This document shows positions 5,048 through 8,906 of a stretch of DNA of 8,906 nucleotides, piece after piece. A program made the position numbers and the translations under genes. The first letter of the stretch is position 1. Each line of letters starts with the position of its first letter. The stretch lies in assembly GCA_027056825.1 (NCBI GenBank), contig JALUJS010000408.1, positions 1-8,906 of the forward strand, read 5' to 3'. The stretch comes from Candidatus Krumholzibacteriia bacterium. GTDB taxonomy: Bacteria; Krumholzibacteriota; Krumholzibacteriia; LZORAL124-64-63. The notes under the pieces were generated by a model. The model had not been told where the DNA came from, made no database searches, and was given only the letters and a program-made list of their open reading frames with translations.

Positions 5048-6643
5048 ATGGTCCGCTTTTCTGTCCGCTCTTTCGCCAGGACGATCCTGTTGCTGTCTGT
5101 CCTCGTCGCGGGCCTTCTGCTGTCCACGCCGGCTATGGCCCAGGACATGACCACCGCCCGCGTGTCGGTGGGACAGGGAGGCGTCCAGGGCAACGGCTAC
5201 AGCAACGCCCCGCGCATCTCGGCCGACGGCCGGTTCGTCCTGTTCGCCAGCGGTGCGGACAACCTTGTGCCCGGCGACACCAACGGCCGGCAGGATCTCT
5301 TCGTGCGTGATCTCCTGAACTCCACCATCGAACGGGTGAGCCTTGCCACCGACGGTACGGAAGACCCCATGGGCGGCGGGGTGCCCGCGGCCATCTCCGG
5401 CGACGGGGACGTGATCGTCTACCGCCGCATCTGGCCGGCCTCGGAGACCTGGATGTACCGGCGCTCCACCGGGGAATCGGCCATCATCAGCGTGGCCTGG
5501 GACGGCGGGGTCTCCAACGGCGCCAGCGGCGGCGGCGACATCTCGGCCGACGGGCGCTACGCCACGTTCAACAGCGCGGCCTCGAACCTCGTGCCCGACG
5601 ACGTGAACGGCGTGGACGACATCTTCGTGCGGGATCTCCAGCTGGGCGTGACCGAACTCGCTTCGGTCTCCACCAGCGGCCTGCAGGCCGGCGCCCCCTG
5701 CACCGATTTCGCCATCTCCGATGGCGGGCGTTTCGTGGTCTTCGTCACCCGCTCGGCCAACCTCGACTGGACGGATACCAACGGCAAAGACGACATTTAC
5801 CTGCGCGACCGCCTGCTGGAAACCACCAGGCGGGCCAGCCTCGCCTCCGACGGCGCCCAGGCGGACCGCGATTGCAGCGACCCCCATGTCTCCGACGACG
5901 GGCGCTTCGTGGTCTTCCACTCCTACGCCACCAACCTCGTGCCCGGCGACACCAATAACAGCAGCGACGTCTTCCTGCGGGACATGGTCACCGGCACCAC
6001 CGTGTGCCTGAGCCGGGACCGCAACGGCGGTCCCGCCAACGGCGACAGCTGGGTGGAGGACATCACCCCTGACGGGCGGTATGTCATGTTTTCCAGCATG
6101 GCCAACGACCTGATAGGCGGCGACACCAACAACGCCATCGACGTCTTCGTGCGCGACCTGGCGACCGGCGAGCTGACTCCCGTGAGCCTGGGCGCGGGCG
6201 GGATCGCCGACGGCAACAGCTCCGGCGGGGGCCTGAACGCCGACGGCTCCCGCATGGTGTTCTCCAGCGCTGCGACGAACCTCGTGCCCGGCGACACAAA
6301 CGACCAGTACGATGTCTTTCTGCGTTACCGGGAACCCGTGGCCTCTGTTCCTGTCGGCCCGTCGGCGACGTTGATGGTCGGCCGCCCCTTCCCCAACCCC
6401 ATGAACCCGGCCACCCGCGTTACGGTCACACTGACCGAGCCGGGCTTCCTGCAAGCCGGGGTCCACGACCTGCGCGGCCGGAAGATCCGCAGCCTCCTTG
6501 CCGGATACCTTGAGGCCGGCCAGCACACCCTGGCCTGGGACGGTCGGGACCAGACAGGCCGCCCTGTTCCCGCGGGCATCTACCTGGTGCGGGTGGAAAA
6601 GGGCGGCCAGGTCGCGTCGCGCCGTGTTTCGCTGGTCAAATGA
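5048..6643 (+). CDS. Secreted PD40/TolB-like seven-repeat β-propeller with C-terminal FlgD-Ig-like domain
   Basis: This 531-residue exported protein has a Sec signal peptide (RTILLLSVLVAGLLLSTPAMA, cleavage after Ala31). Seven repeats begin at residues 57, 116, 165, 223, 281, 339 and 396. Their core is ISADGRFVLF, then NLVPGDTN and DIFVRDL. Six are spaced about 58 residues apart; the second is shorter and degenerate (ISGDGDVIVYRRIWP, no NLVPGDTN). This predicts a seven-bladed propeller of the PD40/TolB type. Residues 446-531 form a FlgD-Ig-like β-sandwich: FPNPMNPATRVTV, GVHDLRGRKIRSL, LAWDGRDQTGRPVPAGIYLV, ending RRVSLVK. Such tails in FCB bacteria may serve as surface anchoring or secretion modules, like type IX sorting domains, but that role is inferred. 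No catalytic residues are recognised, so binding or structural work at the cell surface is likelier than catalysis. The gene appears monocistronic. Confidence 0.88.
   Translation: MVRFSVRSFARTILLLSVLVAGLLLSTPAMAQDMTTARVSVGQGGVQGNGYSNAPRISADGRFVLFASGADNLVPGDTNGRQDLFVRDLLNSTIERVSLATDGTEDPMGGGVPAAISGDGDVIVYRRIWPASETWMYRRSTGESAIISVAWDGGVSNGASGGGDISADGRYATFNSAASNLVPDDVNGVDDIFVRDLQLGVTELASVSTSGLQAGAPCTDFAISDGGRFVVFVTRSANLDWTDTNGKDDIYLRDRLLETTRRASLASDGAQADRDCSDPHVSDDGRFVVFHSYATNLVPGDTNNSSDVFLRDMVTGTTVCLSRDRNGGPANGDSWVEDITPDGRYVMFSSMANDLIGGDTNNAIDVFVRDLATGELTPVSLGAGGIADGNSSGGGLNADGSRMVFSSAATNLVPGDTNDQYDVFLRYREPVASVPVGPSATLMVGRPFPNPMNPATRVTVTLTEPGFLQAGVHDLRGRKIRSLLAGYLEAGQHTLAWDGRDQTGRPVPAGIYLVRVEKGGQVASRRVSLVK
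5216..6334 (+). repeat. Seven tandem PD40-type repeats encoded in the propeller gene
   Basis: The repeats are divergent at the protein level, but one element stays near-identical in DNA. The 23-base segment encoding NLVPGDTN occurs at 5261-5283, 5933-5955 and 6278-6300, and the second copy differs from each of the others by one base. A weaker copy starts at 5585. Confidence 0.75.
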
Positions 6644-6716
6644 CGCCCTGATATTCCCATTGAAACTCCTCTTTTTGACTGCGTCAGCGACAGCAACGGA
6701 GACCGTTCGTTTGCTC

Positions 6717-6745
6717 TTGTGCAGTTTGAAAATTTAATTTACAAT
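6717..6745 (+). promoter_or_regulatory. Candidate promoter of the ATPase-VanZ unit
   Basis: TACAAT (6740-6745) matches the -10 consensus at five of six positions. It lies 17 bases after a poor -35, TTGTGC (6717-6722). The surrounding 6720-6775 is markedly AT-rich compared with the rest of the window. A TTTAAT at 6733-6738 is an alternative -10. Confidence 0.35.
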
Positions 6746-6785
6746 TTGCAAAAGATCGCAATCACCCCAAAATAAGGAGGCGGGG

Positions 6786-7985
6786 ATGATAACCCGGCAC
6801 ATGCTGGCCACCCTTCAGGACCGCGCAAAGTCGTATCCGGTCGTGTCCCTGACCGGCCCCAGGCAGTCGGGCAAGACCACCCTCGTTCGCGCGGCCTTTC
6901 CCCGCGCCGCATACGCCAACCTCGAAGACCCTGAGCAACGCGACCATGCCCGCAGCGATCCCAAGGATTTCCTGCTCCAGTTCCCGGGCCGGGTGATCAT
7001 TGACGAGGCCCAGCGGGTTCCGGACCTCTTTTCCTGGATCCAGGTGGAAGCCGACCGGAACCACCGACCCGGGCGATTCATCCTGACCGGGTCCCACAAT
7101 TTCCTGCTCATGCGATCCATCCGCCAATCGCTGGCCGGCCGCTCCGCCGTCCTGCATCTGCACCCCCTGGCCTTCACCGAGTTGGCCGGACGGCGCAAGC
7201 TGGTCCCCGACAAGATCGGCAGAACCGCACCCCGGGCCGCCGCGCCTCCCGCGCATCACGAATTGCTCCAGACCCTGCATACCGGTTTCTACCCGCGTAT
7301 CCACGACCGGGGCATCCCGCCTCAGCAGTGGCTTGCCGATTATTCCCGTACCTATGTCGAACGGGACGTCCGCGAAATCCTGTCCGTGGGCGATCTGGAA
7401 GCCTACCACCGCTTCGTGTCCCTGTGCGCCGGGCGCACCGGGCAATTGCTCAACTTGTCCTCCCTGGCGTCGGATTGCGGAATCACCCATCCTACGGCCA
7501 GAAGCTGGCTGTCGGTCCTGGAGGCCGGCTTCCTGGTCACCCTGCTGCGACCCCATCACCGGAATTTCAACAAGCGCCTGATCAAGCGACCAAAGCTGTA
7601 TTTCCTGGATACGGGGCTCCTGTGCTACCTGCTGCGCATCCGGTCGCCGGAGGACCTGCGGACCCACCACATGCGCGGCCAAATATTCGAAAGCTTCGTG
7701 GTGTCAGAATTCCTGAAAGCCTACCGCAACGCCGGCCTGGAACCGGACATGTACTTCTGGCGCGATTCCTCTGGCCATGAAGTGGATCTCATCCTCGATC
7801 ATGGCGAGACGCAAATTCCCATCGAGATCAAGAGCGGCCGGACCTTCGTTGCGGATTTCCTGGCCGGGCTCCACTATTGGCGCGACCTGGCCGGCCTGGC
7901 GACCGGACCCGCGGCCCTGATCCATGGTGGCGACAAGGCCATGGTCCGGCAGGGAATCCCGGTGTATCCCTGGTGGTCGATATGA
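6786..7985 (+). CDS. AAA-family ATPase with DUF4143 C-terminal region
   Basis: This 399-residue protein has the classic AAA_14-DUF4143 layout. The N-terminal ATPase carries Walker A GPRQSGKT (24-31), Walker B VIIDEAQ (70-76), the sensor-like ILTGS (99-103) and LAGR (116-119). The DUF4143 part starts near YSRTYVERDVREI (186-198). It includes a winged-helix-like stretch (LASDCGITHPTARSWLSVLE, 227-246) and KRPKLYFLDTGLL (267-279). The end looks like a PD-(D/E)XK nuclease fold: FESFVVSEF, then HEVDLI (Asp334) and IPIEIKSG (Glu347, Lys349). The family is common and often strain-variable; its role is unsettled, with nucleic-acid handling, mobile-element and toxin-like functions suggested. An AAGGAGG SD (6774-6780) lies five bases before the ATG, the strongest SD in the window. 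The stop overlaps the next start by ATGA. Confidence 0.93.
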   Translation: MITRHMLATLQDRAKSYPVVSLTGPRQSGKTTLVRAAFPRAAYANLEDPEQRDHARSDPKDFLLQFPGRVIIDEAQRVPDLFSWIQVEADRNHRPGRFILTGSHNFLLMRSIRQSLAGRSAVLHLHPLAFTELAGRRKLVPDKIGRTAPRAAAPPAHHELLQTLHTGFYPRIHDRGIPPQQWLADYSRTYVERDVREILSVGDLEAYHRFVSLCAGRTGQLLNLSSLASDCGITHPTARSWLSVLEAGFLVTLLRPHHRNFNKRLIKRPKLYFLDTGLLCYLLRIRSPEDLRTHHMRGQIFESFVVSEFLKAYRNAGLEPDMYFWRDSSGHEVDLILDHGETQIPIEIKSGRTFVADFLAGLHYWRDLAGLATGPAALIHGGDKAMVRQGIPVYPWWSI

Positions 7986-8906
7986 TGATCCCCAACGGCC
8001 ACGACCCCCTGGTCCCGCCCCCGTGCTTCCTGTCGCGGTGGTACACCTGGCTGCTCGTGTTCGCGGCGTTGCTGATCCCCTTTTTCGTGACCATCCCGGT
8101 GGGCTTGCGCCGCCATCCGGTAATCGGCCCCCTGGGCGACCAACTGCACATCCCCCTGCTGGGCGCCATCATGCTGGTGCTGTACTGGAAGGGCCCCTTG
8201 CGCGGTCGGTTGTGGATCGCGGCCGCGGCCGCAGCAGTGATCGGCGGCCTCATCGAGGTGGTCCAGATGTACGTGGGCCGCGCGGCCCTGCTGCACGACT
8301 GGTACATGGACCTGGTGGGCATCGGCATCGTCACCGGGTTCGTGCTCTGGCGGGGATGGCGTGGGGCCCGGCCCGGCGCCTCCCGCGCGGGCCTGGCCCT
8401 GATGGCAGCGCTGCTGCTGTTCATTCCCTGGAACCTGCGCGAGGTGCCCGGCATCGTGCGCGGCCGCAGAATCGTGTCCGCCCACTTTCCCCTGCTGGAC
8501 GGCTTCGAGAATCCGGCCACCCGTCCCCTTTGGGAGGAGACGGACGATGCCGTCATGACCTTTGCGCGCGTGGCCGATGGTCCGCACGGACCCGCCGGAG
8601 TGCTCGAGATCGCCGGCGCCCCGCCGCACACCTGGCCCGGCGCCAAGATGGGCCAGTTTCCCTGGGACTGGAGCGCGTACACCCGCCTGGTCGTGCGCCT
8701 GCGGCACACCGGACCGGACACGACGCTGACAGGCTTCCGGGTGGCCGTGGAAGACTTCGCCGGCCGCCTGGAGGACGCGCACTTCTCGCAATCCTTCCTG
8801 GCCTCAAGCGACTGGCAGGAGTTCGTCATGCCTCTGGCTGGACGCAGGGCCGACCAGGGCGATCACATCATCGACCTCCGCGAAGTCGCGTCCGTCTATA
8901 TCTATC
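7982..8906 (+). CDS. VanZ-like membrane protein with periplasmic β-sandwich-like domain, 3' end missing
   Basis: The reading frame is open for 308 codons and runs off the right edge. The first 150 residues have about five membrane segments (21-39, 56-69, 77-90, 110-124, 136-150). VanZ-family polar residues sit between them: GDQLH (52-56), GGLIEVVQ with Glu92 and Gln95, Arg100, Asp106 and Asp110. VanZ gives low-level teicoplanin resistance in enterococci; most homologues have unknown roles. From about residue 160 a soluble part begins: LLDGFENPATRPLWEE, VADGPHGPAGVLEIAG, PWDWSAYTRLVVRLRH, then SSDWQEFVMPL and LREVASVYIY. This pattern resembles carbohydrate-binding-like jelly-roll domains, so a cell-surface sugar-binding or envelope role is likely. 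The start ATGATG overlaps the ATPase stop, suggesting translational coupling. The second ATG (7985) is equally possible. Confidence 0.82.
   Translation, partial: MMIPNGHDPLVPPPCFLSRWYTWLLVFAALLIPFFVTIPVGLRRHPVIGPLGDQLHIPLLGAIMLVLYWKGPLRGRLWIAAAAAAVIGGLIEVVQMYVGRAALLHDWYMDLVGIGIVTGFVLWRGWRGARPGASRAGLALMAALLLFIPWNLREVPGIVRGRRIVSAHFPLLDGFENPATRPLWEETDDAVMTFARVADGPHGPAGVLEIAGAPPHTWPGAKMGQFPWDWSAYTRLVVRLRHTGPDTTLTGFRVAVEDFAGRLEDAHFSQSFLASSDWQEFVMPLAGRRADQGDHIIDLREVASVYIY

Noticed and set aside
5216..6334. CRISPR-like or VNTR-like periodicity
   Set aside because: The period of about 174 bases is in frame and explained by protein repeats in a propeller.
4982..6526. 514-codon minus-strand open frame opposite the propeller gene
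   Set aside because: Its periodic composition is only the antisense shadow of the tandem repeats; the plus-strand protein has a signal peptide and known domains.
6695..6707. AACGG-AGA-CCGTT hairpin after the propeller gene as a terminator
   Set aside because: The stem is only 5 bp with a 3-base loop, and the following bases are not a T-tract.
6741..6757. Resemblance of AATTTGCAAAAGATCG to the inverted repeat at 1121-1155
   Set aside because: Only short AT-rich words are shared and there is no matching palindrome at this site; chance is the simplest explanation.
6786..7985. ATPase-DUF4143 gene as part of a defence or mobile island
   Set aside because: No integrase, transposase, inverted repeats, toxin-antitoxin partner or restriction gene is visible nearby; only the family's general habit suggests mobility.

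Overview
The window is high-GC, densely coding DNA from a Gram-negative bacterium. Evidence for an outer membrane is a TonB-dependent receptor, a lipoprotein and a secreted β-propeller protein. The propeller protein ends in a FlgD-Ig-like domain opening with 'FPNPMNPATRV'. Such C-terminal domains are common in the FCB superphylum (for example Eisenbacteria, Krumholzibacteria, Latescibacteria and relatives), so I favour an uncultured FCB-type lineage. This is inference; no rRNA or other marker gene is present.

Minus-strand half (1-3624). Bases 1-734 hold the N-terminal part of a vitamin-B12-type TonB-dependent receptor (BtuB-like), running off the left edge. It is preceded by a clear cobalamin riboswitch (759-922) and a strong σ70-type promoter (972-1000). 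Upstream lies a lipoprotein of 495 residues (1177-2664), a five-bladed β-propeller resembling glycoside hydrolases flanked by MopE-type metal-binding motifs. Two hairpin-plus-T-tract structures (1059-1155) separate it from the receptor unit. Next upstream is a DUF2797 protein (2785-3624).

Plus-strand half (3745-8906). Divergent from the DUF2797 gene is a fused SpmA-SpmB membrane protein (3745-4971). Then come a secreted seven-repeat PD40/TolB-like propeller with the FlgD-Ig-like tail (5048-6643), an AAA ATPase with a DUF4143 region (6786-7985) and a VanZ-like membrane protein with a β-sandwich-like periplasmic tail (7982 to beyond 8906). The last two overlap by ATGA and are probably co-transcribed.

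How the parts relate: the receptor would import corrinoid and be switched off by B12 through its leader RNA. The other genes look like separate transcription units with no shared pathway. I see no CRISPR array, tRNA, rRNA, insertion sequence, prophage or recognisable defence island. The most unusual item is the lipoprotein, where the propeller appears to be inserted inside one MopE unit. Next are the GIY-YIG-like signature in DUF2797, the SpmA-SpmB fusion in a probable non-spore-former, and the ATPase/VanZ overlap.
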